Below are positions 28,695-36,808 of a stretch of DNA of 64,000 nucleotides, piece after piece. Position 1 is the stretch's first letter; every line of letters begins with the position of its first letter. The notes beneath the pieces were generated by a model. That model was not told where the DNA came from. It worked only from the letters and a program-made list of their open reading frames with translations, and made no database searches. Position numbers and translations under genes: made by a program. Origin of the DNA: Pseudoduganella plicata (lineage in GTDB: Bacteria; Pseudomonadota; Gammaproteobacteria; Burkholderiales; Burkholderiaceae_D); contig NZ_CP038026.1 of assembly GCF_004421005.1 (NCBI RefSeq), positions 5,518,001 through 5,582,000 on the forward strand, given 5' to 3'.

Positions 28695-30727
28695 TGCCGC
28701 ATTCCGTCACCGAATTCCTGACCAGCAGCGCGGCCGTATGCGACGCAGTGCTGCGCCTGCGCGGGCCCGCGTTGACGGCCGAACTGGGACGCATCGCCGC
28801 CGCCATCACGGGCAGCTCGTGGGGGCGCTACGTGCCGGAAGGCGTTACACCCGGCAGCGCGGCGCCCCGCGGCGCGCTGGTGCAGGAACTGGCGTACGAA
28901 CAGCATCGCTTCGGCCGTTTCGAGGTGGCGGGGCGCGACGACTACGACGACGTGGAGCGCCGCCACCTGGCCAGCCTGGCAGACCTGGCCGCCGGCGTGC
29001 TGCAGGTGCATGAACGGGCGCAGCGCACCACCCATGCCTACGTGCAGGTCGAGGCGCAGCTGCAGCACCAGGCGCAGATCCTCGACCACCTGCACGAATC
29101 GGTCATCACGATGGACCAGAGTGGCTTCATCACCAGCTGGAACCGGGGCGCCGAGCGCCTGTTCGGCTACACGTCGGTGGAAGCCGTGGGCCGCAACATC
29201 CTGTTCCTGTACGACGACGAGGACCCGTCGTTCCACGATCCGTTCCTGGAAGGGGGCGGGCGCCTGATGGAAGTGCGGCGCAAGAAGAAATCCGGTGAAG
29301 TGTTCTGGGCCAGCCTGTCGCTGTCGCCGCTGTGCGACATCGACAACCGCTCGATGGGCCTGATCGCCTATCTCACCGACATCACGGAGCGCAAGGAAGC
29401 GGAAGAGCGCATCCACCACCTGGCCTATTACGACGCGCTGACCGGCCTGCCGAACCGCACGTTGCTCACAAAACTGGTCGACCAGGCAGTGGCCGTGGCC
29501 CAGCGCGGCGGCATGCAGGGCTGCGTGCTGTTCATCGACCTGAATCGCTTCAAGCTGATCAACGATGCCCTCGGCCGCCAGGCGGGCGACCAGCTGCTGC
29601 GCGAAGTGGCGGGGCGCTTCCGCCAGGCGCTGCGCGAGCAGGACGTGGTGGCGCGCCTGGGCGGCGACGAATTCGCCGTCGGCCTGTTCGAGATCGGCCA
29701 GGACCTGGAAGCGTCGATGGTGGCGCAGAAGCTGATGGCAGCACTCTCCGAGCCTTTCATCATCGACGGCAACGACCTGCGCGTGGGCGCGGCCATCGGC
29801 ATCAGCGTCTACCCGCAGGACGGCACGGACGCCGAAACGCTGCTGCGCCAGGCCGACATCGCGATGTACCGCGCCAAGCAGGGCATGGAAGCGGACGGCG
29901 TGGCGTTCTACAGCCAGGACATGAACCAGGGCATGCACGAGCGGATGAAGATCGAATCCGGCCTGCGCCAGGCGCTGGGCAACGGCGAGCTGCTGCTGCA
30001 CTACCAGCCGAAGTTCTCGATCCACGACGGCACCATCGTCGGTGCCGAAGCGCTGGTACGCTGGCAGCACCCCGAGCGCGGCATGGTCCCGCCGGCGGAA
30101 TTCATCCCGCTGGCCGAAGCGACGGGCCTTGTCGTGCAGGTGGGCGAATGGGTGCTGGAGCAGGCGTGCGCCCAGGCGCAGGAATGGAAACGCGCCGGCA
30201 TGCAACCGATCCGCCTGGCCGTCAACGTCTCCGCCCGCGAGTTCACGCAGGCGCTGCCCGGACGCGTGCAGGAAACGCTGCGCCGCTACGGCCTGGAGCC
30301 GGACTGGCTCGAACTGGAAATCACCGAGAGTACGCTGATGCACAACATCGACCGCGTCATCGGCATCATGGACCGCATCACGGCACTGGGCGTCGCGCTG
30401 TCGCTGGACGACTTCGGCACGGGCTATTCCAGCCTGTCCTACCTGAAGCGCTTCCCGATCGACACGCTGAAAATCGACCGCTCCTTTACGATGGGCCTCC
30501 CGACCGACGCCAATGACTGCGCCATCGCCAGCACCATCATCAGCATCGCCCAGCAACTGAAGCACCGCGTGATCGCCGAGGGCGTCGAGACCGCCGAGCA
30601 GGTGGCTTTCCTGCGCAGTGCCGGGTGCAATGAGGTGCAGGGGTATTTGTATTCGCGGCCGTTGCCGGCGGCGGAGTTCGAGGTGGCGTTGCGGGAGCGG
30701 TGGATGGTTGGGGTGTTGGCGGCATAG
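28694..30727 (+). CDS. PAS-GGDEF-EAL c-di-GMP turnover protein
   Basis: 677 aa. An N-terminal GAF-like or orphan region of about 110 residues is followed by PAS (about 120-240; SVITMDQSGFITSWNRGAER), GGDEF (ARLGGDEFAVGL, canonical) and EAL (AEALVRW; SLDDFGTGYSS; VIAEGVETAEQ). All catalytic motifs are intact. No membrane segment is present. Its ATG overlaps the stop of the HDOD gene by one base, so the two are translationally coupled and probably act in the same pathway. Confidence 0.95.
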   Translation: MPHSVTEFLTSSAAVCDAVLRLRGPALTAELGRIAAAITGSSWGRYVPEGVTPGSAAPRGALVQELAYEQHRFGRFEVAGRDDYDDVERRHLASLADLAAGVLQVHERAQRTTHAYVQVEAQLQHQAQILDHLHESVITMDQSGFITSWNRGAERLFGYTSVEAVGRNILFLYDDEDPSFHDPFLEGGGRLMEVRRKKKSGEVFWASLSLSPLCDIDNRSMGLIAYLTDITERKEAEERIHHLAYYDALTGLPNRTLLTKLVDQAVAVAQRGGMQGCVLFIDLNRFKLINDALGRQAGDQLLREVAGRFRQALREQDVVARLGGDEFAVGLFEIGQDLEASMVAQKLMAALSEPFIIDGNDLRVGAAIGISVYPQDGTDAETLLRQADIAMYRAKQGMEADGVAFYSQDMNQGMHERMKIESGLRQALGNGELLLHYQPKFSIHDGTIVGAEALVRWQHPERGMVPPAEFIPLAEATGLVVQVGEWVLEQACAQAQEWKRAGMQPIRLAVNVSAREFTQALPGRVQETLRRYGLEPDWLELEITESTLMHNIDRVIGIMDRITALGVALSLDDFGTGYSSLSYLKRFPIDTLKIDRSFTMGLPTDANDCAIASTIISIAQQLKHRVIAEGVETAEQVAFLRSAGCNEVQGYLYSRPLPAAEFEVALRERWMVGVLAA

Positions 30728-31011
30728 GCGGTACACGGACGACGGGGGCAGACCTGCCGGGACTAGGCGTCCCCGTCTGACTCCAGCCCTCCGCTGCGCA
30801 GCCGTCGGCGCCTTCGATGAAGCCCCGGTGTCTGGCTCTGGCATCAAGCCGGCACCGCCTTAGCGAGCAACGGATTTTGCGTCCGGTGTAGCAGCTGCTC
30901 CCGCTTCCTCTGCCAGTCTGGATACCGGCGTCAAAGCCGCCGTGCCCGACCCTAGCTTCCTCAAGCACCGGCTCTACTCAGCATACCCCTGGCAGTCAAC
31001 CATGATTTCTG
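30728..31011. other. Intergenic region without a recognisable gene
   Basis: Between the GGDEF/EAL gene and the tRNA-Ser promoter. It contains a G/C-rich inverted stretch around 30741-30780 (GGGGGCAGACC against GTCTGACTCC) reminiscent of the other intergenic CAGACC repeats. I see no gene or clear terminator. Confidence 0.5.
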
Positions 31012-31017
31012 TATAAT
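31012..31017 (+). promoter_or_regulatory. -10 box of the tRNA-Ser promoter
   Basis: TATAAT, perfect consensus, 46 bases before the mature tRNA. A short GGCGC/GCGCC hairpin lies in the leader. Confidence 0.6.
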
Positions 31018-31063
31018 GCGGGGCACCTTGCCTGGCGCTTCGCGCCCGCAGCAGGGAACCGAA

Positions 31064-31153
31064 GGAAGCGTGGCCGAGTGGTTGAAGGCAGCAGTCTTGA
31101 AAACTGCCGACGGTGTGAGCCGTTCGTGAGTTCGAATCTCACCGCTTCCGCCA
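31064..31153 (+). tRNA. tRNA-Ser(UGA)
   Basis: 90 nt including an encoded CCA. The acceptor strands GGAAGCG and CGCTTCC pair. The anticodon loop CTTGAAA gives anticodon UGA. A long variable arm (class II tRNA) and the T-loop GTTCGAATC are present. The AT-richer island containing the TIR and reverse-transcriptase genes starts immediately downstream, which is a common placement for integrated elements. Confidence 0.96.
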
Positions 31154-31582
31154 GTCTGTTGTAAGCGACGGATATCACTTACGAAAGATGTCGCCGGTTT
31201 CATTCTCGTCGTCGGGCAGTTGGATTCGATTCGAGGTTACCGCCTGGTAATGCTCAGACCGTTCTCCAGATTGCTGAACTTCTGCCAGATTTTCTAGTGC
31301 GCTCGATTTCCAGCAATATTTCCTCAGTGTCTTTTAGGGCGAATCCATCGGTATCTTGCGTGATTTTTGGCTTGGCGACCCAACTCCATCTCTGGGTAAA
31401 TGTTGTAGCCACGCCGATGGAGTTCGCAAAGCACACCGTCTGCGATCAGATCACGCCTCCAGGAAGTGGGCGCCAGCCCACGATCGTCGGTGAGGCTACC
31501 GATATGTTTTCGGCATTCGCTCGGCCTTGTGAGGCAAACCAAAGAAGCGTGTGCACTGCTGCGCTAGTTGCGAGTCCATCAA
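31154..31582. other. Start of an AT-richer island; no confident gene
   Basis: 429 bp between tRNA-Ser and the 3' end of the TIR gene. Composition shifts clearly towards A/T here. Two short minus-strand frames (31254-31436 and 31324-31542) overlap out of frame and could be pieces of a decayed gene, but neither shows a recognisable motif. Confidence 0.5.
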
Positions 31583-34069
31583 TCATTTGTGATAGCCATT
31601 TTTCCCCACACCAGCCAACGCTTCGAGCTTCTCGAAGAACCTGGTACGCGCTTCGTCCGTGAAGTTTTTCGCTACGTCGGCCGCTCTGGACTGTGCTGTA
31701 GGCAAGTCACCCTGTACTGCGGCGAGATATGCACTCTGTACCACTAGCGTCTTATTTGACAGGTGAGCGCCGTCCTTAGCTAAGTCCTCTAGCCGGCGCA
31801 GCGCGTCCTCCATGGCAGGCACATTACGGAAGCTCAAGGCGATGTCGAACTTCGCAAGCGTTGGATAAATGATGCGCGGGAATGCGGCAATAGCATCGTC
31901 GATCAAGTCAAGAGCATGGATGTCATGCTCACAGCGCGCAGCAATGAGAGCCCGTCCAATCATCGCCATTTGGCGTGCACGTTCGCTGCCTACAGCATCC
32001 AGCTCACCACAAAGCGTCCTTAGCTGCACGAGATGTTGTTCTGGGTTGCTACCCAGCACCAGGGCACGGAAGTATGCCTGGATATGGAATTGATTGGTCC
32101 GGTTCTCATCATAGTTTTTTCGTGCTTGTCCTCTGGCTTCGTCGTTCTGCTCCATTTGGAGCAGAACTTCAACCAGCTCTCGTTTAGCCCGAACGCCTAC
32201 GAAGGCTCCTGAGAGTACCCGAGTGAATCTCTCTATGGCCTCACGCTGGCGACCGACTAGGCGGAAGTAGTAACCTAAAATGAAGTCGTGCTCATCACCG
32301 TGAATACGGTGGGCCTCTTGCAGAACACGAGGGTCCCTCAAACGGGCAAGTACGAGACAAAGGTAGTAGCGCACGTCTTGTACAAGTTGCGGCTCAAGGT
32401 TTCGCTCTTTGGCTAGTAGGACGTCGGCTAGCTGAACGGCGCGGCGCAGACCGCCGCGGTCGTAATAAAGCTCCTTAATGGCCCGGAGTATGTGCGACGG
32501 AATTATGAATCTGGGCTCCAAGCTTTGACCACTTGCCAGCGTGTTCTTAACCAAAAATGCGATCCGCGACGAGTCATATTCGTCCCAGTTGCCTTGACGA
32601 ATGTCAGCTTCAATTGCCGAGTTCACTACTTTTCGAAGTTCCGGCGCCAGGCTGAGGTTATTGCGCTTTACAAAATCGCGAACGGAATCGACTAGCCTGA
32701 CGAACTCACCCTCCGCGCCAATAAGCTCACACACGTGCTCTGAAACTAGGGTGCCGATTATTGGGACGAGCTGATCGTTATTAAATATTTGGCAAAGAAA
32801 CTCAACACTGAAAACTTCAGACTGTGCAAGAAGCCGGATCACATTAAGCACGACCTCGTTTTCCTGAAAGGGACGCAACAACATTGCTGCTTTCTCCCCA
32901 TTGAACTCCACGATTTCATTGGATCGATCCAGTGCACCTTTAACGCCGAATTGTGTGACTAAGTCCACGGCGAAGAACACTTCGTCGGGAAACCCGTGAA
33001 GGAGGTCTGAAAATGTCTCGAAATCTTCATTGCTGAGCACTAGACCTTCAATCTCGAGCAGGCGGGCAAAAAGCCGACGGCGTTCCGAAGGGTCCAGCTC
33101 ACCCAGCGAGCACGAAAAGACCGCTGGCGAATGCTTGCGTGCAGCACTAGGATGAAGGGCCCAGCGCGAGGCAACAAAGATCAAGGGCCTACCCGCCAGA
33201 TCGGGGCTGTTGACAATGGCTGCGAACCAAGGGGCCAAAGTCCGTTCAAAGGTGACGAGGCAGCCTTCATCGATGACGATTATTCGTTCTTTAAACGCTG
33301 CTAGATCCTTGAGTAGGCCTGCAGAGATTGCCACTTTCTCTTCGAGTGTCCGCTCTGTCAGGTCCATCGCGGTATAGGTCTGGTCCGTCGCCCCGAGGTC
33401 CAAGAGACGAAGAATAAAGTCTTCGATGCTCGAATGCCGGTCGAGAGGTAAGACAGGAAAATCCTTGTCTGCCCCTACAAGATTTAGTTTCCGCAAGGCA
33501 TTTAAGATAAGCGTACGGCGGCCAATAGAAGAAGGACCACCGACCACTGAGAGCACGGGCTTCGCTTGGCTGTAATCATCGAAGCGACGTTCGAAAGCTT
33601 CAATTTGAGTGTTGCGGCCGACAAAGACGTTCTGGCGTTCTTTCAGTTTTGGGTGTTTTGCCCAGCTTGCCTGCCGCAACTTCTGTCGGATGCGCCGTGC
33701 TGCGATACCCGGCCGGGTGACCAACCTTAGGTTGTAATTCTCCTTAAGCCATCTTGGTATGCGTGGGTCATCGTGTGACACGTTACGATCGATCACGATG
33801 GGATAGATAGACTTCAGAGAACCGTTGGTTAGCCGAATCAATGCACCGTCCACTTCCTGCTGAACCCAGGGAGAGTCAAGCGATTTGCTGGAGATGAAGA
33901 GGCAGAACACGCTACTTTCGTCCAGGCCACGAACAATTTCACTTAGAGTTTTTTCACCCGCTTCGAACGTGATTTCATCATAAACGAAGTCTTCCGCAGC
34001 AAGGCGCGCAGCCACGAGGCTAACGTAGCTTGCTTTGTCTGCGCTTGAGTGGGATAGAAATGCTTTCAT
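31583..34069 (-). CDS. TIR-domain protein with STAND-like P-loop and helical-repeat C-terminus (putative defence protein)
   Basis: 828 aa from MKAFLSHSSADK, with AAGGAA 8 bases upstream. The TIR domain spans about 1-140; the NADase-type motif SLDSPWVQQE places the catalytic Glu at E72. A STAND entry motif FVGRNTQIEAFERRF (about 149-163) leads to a P-loop-like GGPSSIGRRT (177-186), in which Arg replaces the usual Lys, and a Walker-B-like RIIVIDEG (about 262-269). The C-terminal 400 residues are helical with TPR-like spacing (ALDLIDDAIAAFP, AKRELVEVLLQMEQ). The layout matches bacterial NLR-like sensors that deplete NAD upon phage detection. The GC content is far below the flanks, indicating transfer. 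It is divergent from a reverse transcriptase. Confidence 0.87.
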   Translation of the reverse strand: MKAFLSHSSADKASYVSLVAARLAAEDFVYDEITFEAGEKTLSEIVRGLDESSVFCLFISSKSLDSPWVQQEVDGALIRLTNGSLKSIYPIVIDRNVSHDDPRIPRWLKENYNLRLVTRPGIAARRIRQKLRQASWAKHPKLKERQNVFVGRNTQIEAFERRFDDYSQAKPVLSVVGGPSSIGRRTLILNALRKLNLVGADKDFPVLPLDRHSSIEDFILRLLDLGATDQTYTAMDLTERTLEEKVAISAGLLKDLAAFKERIIVIDEGCLVTFERTLAPWFAAIVNSPDLAGRPLIFVASRWALHPSAARKHSPAVFSCSLGELDPSERRRLFARLLEIEGLVLSNEDFETFSDLLHGFPDEVFFAVDLVTQFGVKGALDRSNEIVEFNGEKAAMLLRPFQENEVVLNVIRLLAQSEVFSVEFLCQIFNNDQLVPIIGTLVSEHVCELIGAEGEFVRLVDSVRDFVKRNNLSLAPELRKVVNSAIEADIRQGNWDEYDSSRIAFLVKNTLASGQSLEPRFIIPSHILRAIKELYYDRGGLRRAVQLADVLLAKERNLEPQLVQDVRYYLCLVLARLRDPRVLQEAHRIHGDEHDFILGYYFRLVGRQREAIERFTRVLSGAFVGVRAKRELVEVLLQMEQNDEARGQARKNYDENRTNQFHIQAYFRALVLGSNPEQHLVQLRTLCGELDAVGSERARQMAMIGRALIAARCEHDIHALDLIDDAIAAFPRIIYPTLAKFDIALSFRNVPAMEDALRRLEDLAKDGAHLSNKTLVVQSAYLAAVQGDLPTAQSRAADVAKNFTDEARTRFFEKLEALAGVGKNGYHK

Positions 34070-34265
34070 GAATGATTCCTTGTGGTTGCAGAGCTTCAGT
34101 TCCGAAGTCGTTGTTTCTAAGGATAACATGTTGCTAGGTTGGAAAATGCCCAGAATCACACATGAAGATGAAAGCAAAGCATTTAGCCCACACAGGGAGC
34201 AAATATTTCAACCTATTGTAAACCTCCTGTTGAGCTACTGATGTAAAATTGCTCGGCGGTAGCAC

Positions 34266-34409
34266 CCTCATGCATCTATGCAGGTTGCGCTGCACGTTAC
34301 CATGCGGCCTAATGGCGCAAAGGCGAGCAATCGCGTGAGCGTTAGCGGCGGTGTCAGCGGCTTGGACGACTCGCAAGAGCCTCTCAGCCAAGACTCTGCC
34401 GACGGTGGC
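34266..34409 (+). repeat. 144-bp direct repeat, distal copy
   Basis: Identical to 34671-34814 over 144 bp except at two adjacent positions (CT here at 34309-34310, AA in the other copy). It contains GNRA-capped hairpins (GCGA-GCAA-TCGC and CTC-GCAA-GAG) and TGCAT-ct-ATGCA, so it is probably transcribed as structured RNA. It starts about 15 bases after a TAAAAT box (34244-34249). Confidence 0.92.
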
Positions 34410-34588
34410 AGTGGTACTTCGTCTTCTACTCCCGATTTAGTTGGGAAGGCGAATATGAAACGTGCGGGGCAGCCAAGGAGCAAAGACGCGGGCGCGCCGC
34501 GAGCGTCGAGACGTGAAAACGTTCCTTCTGCCCCGTCGTTGTGGAAGCGATGGCTTTTAATCGCCTCAACTGCGTGCTTTTTGTTCAA

Positions 34589-34618
34589 TTGCTGTTGTGA
34601 ACTCGGGGATATGATAAT
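34589..34618 (+). promoter_or_regulatory. Candidate promoter upstream of the RT-proximal repeat
   Basis: TTGCTG (34589-34594) and GATAAT (34613-34618) with 18-bp spacing. A transcript from here would begin near 34625 and cover the second repeat, the hairpin and the reverse transcriptase gene. Confidence 0.45.
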
Positions 34619-34624
34619 TCAAAT

Positions 34625-34850
34625 GAGTATGATTCGCATTTCGGCGGCTGGTGGTTGGGTGAACGGTGTACCTCATGCATCTATGCAGGTTGCGCTGCAC
34701 GTTACCATGCGGCAAAATGGCGCAAAGGCGAGCAATCGCGTGAGCGTTAGCGGCGGTGTCAGCGGCTTGGACGACTCGCAAGAGCCTCTCAGCCAAGACT
34801 CTGCCGACGGTGGCTTTTTCCGCTGGCTCGGGGGGCTTCAACGCCAGCGG
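34625..34850 (+). ncRNA. Candidate structured RNA upstream of the reverse transcriptase
   Basis: About 225 nt of leader between the candidate promoter and the RT start. It holds the proximal 144-bp repeat plus an 8-bp perfect hairpin (CCGCTGGC/GCCAGCGG, 34820-34850) that ends 10 bases before the RT ATG. Reverse transcriptases of the defence-associated and retron classes commonly use an adjacent ncRNA as template or partner. The assignment here is by position and folding potential only. Confidence 0.5.
34671..34814 (+). repeat. 144-bp direct repeat, RT-proximal copy
   Basis: Second copy, offset 405 bp from the first. The two differences from the distal copy are both adenines here (34714-34715). 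The copies are separated by 261 bp of unrelated sequence, so this is not a simple tandem duplication. Confidence 0.92.
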
Positions 34851-34860
34851 CACACCTGAA

Positions 34861-36066
34861 ATGACCTCTACTGCATACGATCAGGTGCTGTCCCATGCGA
34901 AACTGAGCAGTGTATGGAAGCATCTCTACAAGAAGACCAAACCTCTTTCTCGAAACACCACAGGTATCGACGGCCAGTCGATCAACGACTTTCACTTGGA
35001 TGCCAAAGGCAATTTGGTTCGCCTGGCTAAAGATATCCGGGAGAAGAAGTTCTCGTTTTCGTCGCTAAAGCCGTACTTAGTGCCAAAGCCAAGTGGCAAG
35101 AAACGCTTGATCTGCGTTCCTACGGTACGTGATCGAATCGTTCAAGGTGCACTGGTCGACTACCTTGCTGACAAATATGCGGAACGCCTCGCGAATAACA
35201 TCAGCTTCGGATTTATCAAGGGCCGTAGTGTCCACATGGCTGCTCGAATCGCTTGCACAGCGCGCAACCAGCGGCCATGGGTCTATAAGACTGACATTAC
35301 CTCGTTCTTCGATTCGATCCCGCGCGCGGACCTACGTGAGGCCATTAAAAAAATCATCAAGGAACGGTCGTTGCACGGTCTGCTATTTTCGGCATTGGAC
35401 TGCGAAGTTGACTCACCGAGTAGGGCCGTTGCCAGCGATATTTCGAGGCTCGGTATCAAATGCGGACTGGGTGTCCGCCAAGGGATGCCGTTATCGCCGT
35501 TATTTTCGAACTTGCTTCTAGTAGATTTTGACCAAAAAATCGAACTGTCGGGAGCTCATGCTGTTCGCTATGCGGATGATCTGATTTTCCTTTGCAAGGA
35601 TCAGGACGAATGCAATCAGGTCGCAGCCTTTTGTAAAGGCGAGTTCAATAAAATCGGCTTGGACGTACCGGCGGTTGCCCCCGGCTCAAAATCGATCATT
35701 TATCCGCCTGATCGTCCAGCGGAGTTCCTTGGACTCGAGCTGGCACCGGTTGCAGGTCGTTATGAACTGCGATTGGCGGATGCTCAGTTGCTAAAGTTGA
35801 AGCAGGAGCTGCTAGGCTTTAGCAACATAAAGCAGCTGCTCAGCAGGAACATCACATTGCGTACGCTCGGGCAGTCAATCGCCGCTAAGAGGGACGGGTA
35901 TCTTGGAGCCTATGATTTGTGCGCAAACATTGAAGAGGTTGAGTTGGAGCTGAAAAAGGCCGAGCACAAAGCGTTGCGTGCAGTCTATGGGGCAGGCCTG
36001 GGCATTAGGCTTGCGGTAATCGGCGCGGATGCGCGGGCATTTCTAGGATTACCTAGAAAGTGTTGA
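34861..36066 (+). CDS. Reverse transcriptase, group-II-intron-like, no maturase domain
   Basis: 401 aa from MTSTAYDQVLSHAK; an upstream open frame runs through the repeat and is not used. RT motifs in order: YLVPKPSGKKRLICVPTVRD (about 72-91), VQGALVDYL, KTDITSFFDSIP with the first catalytic Asp (D145), RQGMPLSPLFSNLL (206-219), YADD (237-240) and AEFLGLELAP. The C-terminal thumb is short, with no maturase X domain, HNH or integrase. Retron VTG and NAxxH motifs and the DGR-type LTSQ motif are absent. It therefore fits the unknown-group or defence-associated RTs. The composition is AT-rich like the TIR gene. There is no Shine-Dalgarno; a hairpin sits just before the start. Confidence 0.88.
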   Translation: MTSTAYDQVLSHAKLSSVWKHLYKKTKPLSRNTTGIDGQSINDFHLDAKGNLVRLAKDIREKKFSFSSLKPYLVPKPSGKKRLICVPTVRDRIVQGALVDYLADKYAERLANNISFGFIKGRSVHMAARIACTARNQRPWVYKTDITSFFDSIPRADLREAIKKIIKERSLHGLLFSALDCEVDSPSRAVASDISRLGIKCGLGVRQGMPLSPLFSNLLLVDFDQKIELSGAHAVRYADDLIFLCKDQDECNQVAAFCKGEFNKIGLDVPAVAPGSKSIIYPPDRPAEFLGLELAPVAGRYELRLADAQLLKLKQELLGFSNIKQLLSRNITLRTLGQSIAAKRDGYLGAYDLCANIEEVELELKKAEHKALRAVYGAGLGIRLAVIGADARAFLGLPRKC

Positions 36067-36207
36067 GCGTTGTCGGGGCTCTCATGTCCGTCAATTCAGA
36101 CTATCAAAGTGGCTTAAGCTAGGCCTTTCCAGACCTTACTTGCGTATCGTCGAGGGCCCCGGGTCATCGTCAGTCGAGTGGATGCGCATTAATATTTGGG
36201 CGGAAGC

Positions 36208-36233
36208 GCTGAGAGCGCCTGTGCGCTCTCAGC
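36208..36233. other. 11-bp perfect hairpin at the right side of the RT island
   Basis: GCTGAGAGCGC-CTGT-GCGCTCTCAGC. No T-run follows on either strand, so it is a weak terminator candidate; it could instead end the island or serve as a recombination structure. The remainder of 36067-36349 contains no gene I can support. Confidence 0.55.
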
Positions 36234-36349
36234 TTAGGAATCAAAGGGCGCAGCCTGCATTGGAGCCCTACCGGAATCGTCTGACAGCGCCGCGCCGAGG
36301 GCGCGGGGCCATTGTCCAACAGTACGCCCCGTTGGCCGGCCAGATCACC

Positions 36350-36808
36350 TCAACCCAATGCCCAAAACCAAACAACCGCAGCCGAGAAATAGCAACTCCG
36401 AGCACAAGCCGCAAACCCATGCGCCCCAGCCTCGACAAGATCGATATGCCCGCCATTACCGCCCTGGATCTTGAAGAACGACACCACACCCTTGCGGCCT
36501 GCAATACCTTCTTGCGCGTCCGGATTCCGGAAGACTTCGGGCGCGCCCCATCGGCGCTTGAGGATGCGGGAGAGCGCGGCCTGCCGGTGCTCGATGTGAC
36601 GCCCCTTTGCCGGCCCCGCTTTGACCAGCATGGTGGCGCCGGGTAATGCCACGTCCGCGCGCAAGAGCGCATAGCTCATGCGTATTGCGCAGGTGTCCCG
36701 GTAGGCTTTGTGATCGATGATGTCTTCCCAGCCGAGAGTCTCATACAACTCGGCGCGCGACTCAGTGCGCGGAAAATGCTGCCACAACCTCTGGAACGGT
36801 GGTTTCAT
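36350..36808 (-). CDS. tae4: Type VI secretion amidase effector, Tae4 family
   Basis: 152 aa. The catalytic Cys lies in the family motif DTCAIRMSYAL (C40) and the catalytic His in GGHIDLVEAG (H121). The protein ends VVWFWALG, matching the Tae4 C-terminal pattern. Tae4 enzymes are DL-endopeptidases that cut the D-Glu-mDAP bond of target-cell peptidoglycan after delivery by a type VI secretion system. No signal peptide is present, as expected. Its ATG overlaps the stop of the immunity gene (ATGA). No T6SS structural gene lies in the window. Confidence 0.85.
   Translation of the reverse strand: MKPPFQRLWQHFPRTESRAELYETLGWEDIIDHKAYRDTCAIRMSYALLRADVALPGATMLVKAGPAKGRHIEHRQAALSRILKRRWGAPEVFRNPDAQEGIAGRKGVVSFFKIQGGNGGHIDLVEAGAHGFAACARSCYFSAAVVWFWALG

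Noticed and set aside
31254..31542. Two short overlapping minus-strand frames as real genes
   Set aside because: They are out of frame with each other and show no motif or ribosome site; at most remnants.
34278..34859. A 193-codon plus-strand frame, and 85- and 95-codon minus-strand frames, through the 144-bp repeats
   Set aside because: They are open largely because the repeat is GC-rich and repeated; none has a ribosome site or family motif. Recorded as RNA or repeat instead, though a short peptide cannot be excluded.
34240..36066. Classical diversity-generating retroelement
   Set aside because: The RT has QGMPLSP at motif 4 where DGR enzymes carry an SQ motif; there is no accessory Avd gene and no lectin-fold target, and only two positions differ between the repeats.
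34240..36066. Canonical retron
   Set aside because: The NAxxH and VTG motifs of retron RTs are absent and I could not assign an msr/msd pair with inverted a1/a2 repeats.
34240..36066. Group II intron
   Set aside because: No maturase or endonuclease domain and no recognisable domain V sequence near the RT stop; the RT stands alone.
36199..36208. attR site matching the tRNA-Ser 3' end
   Set aside because: The 10-bp match is in inverted orientation and is short enough to arise by chance; no integrase gene is present.
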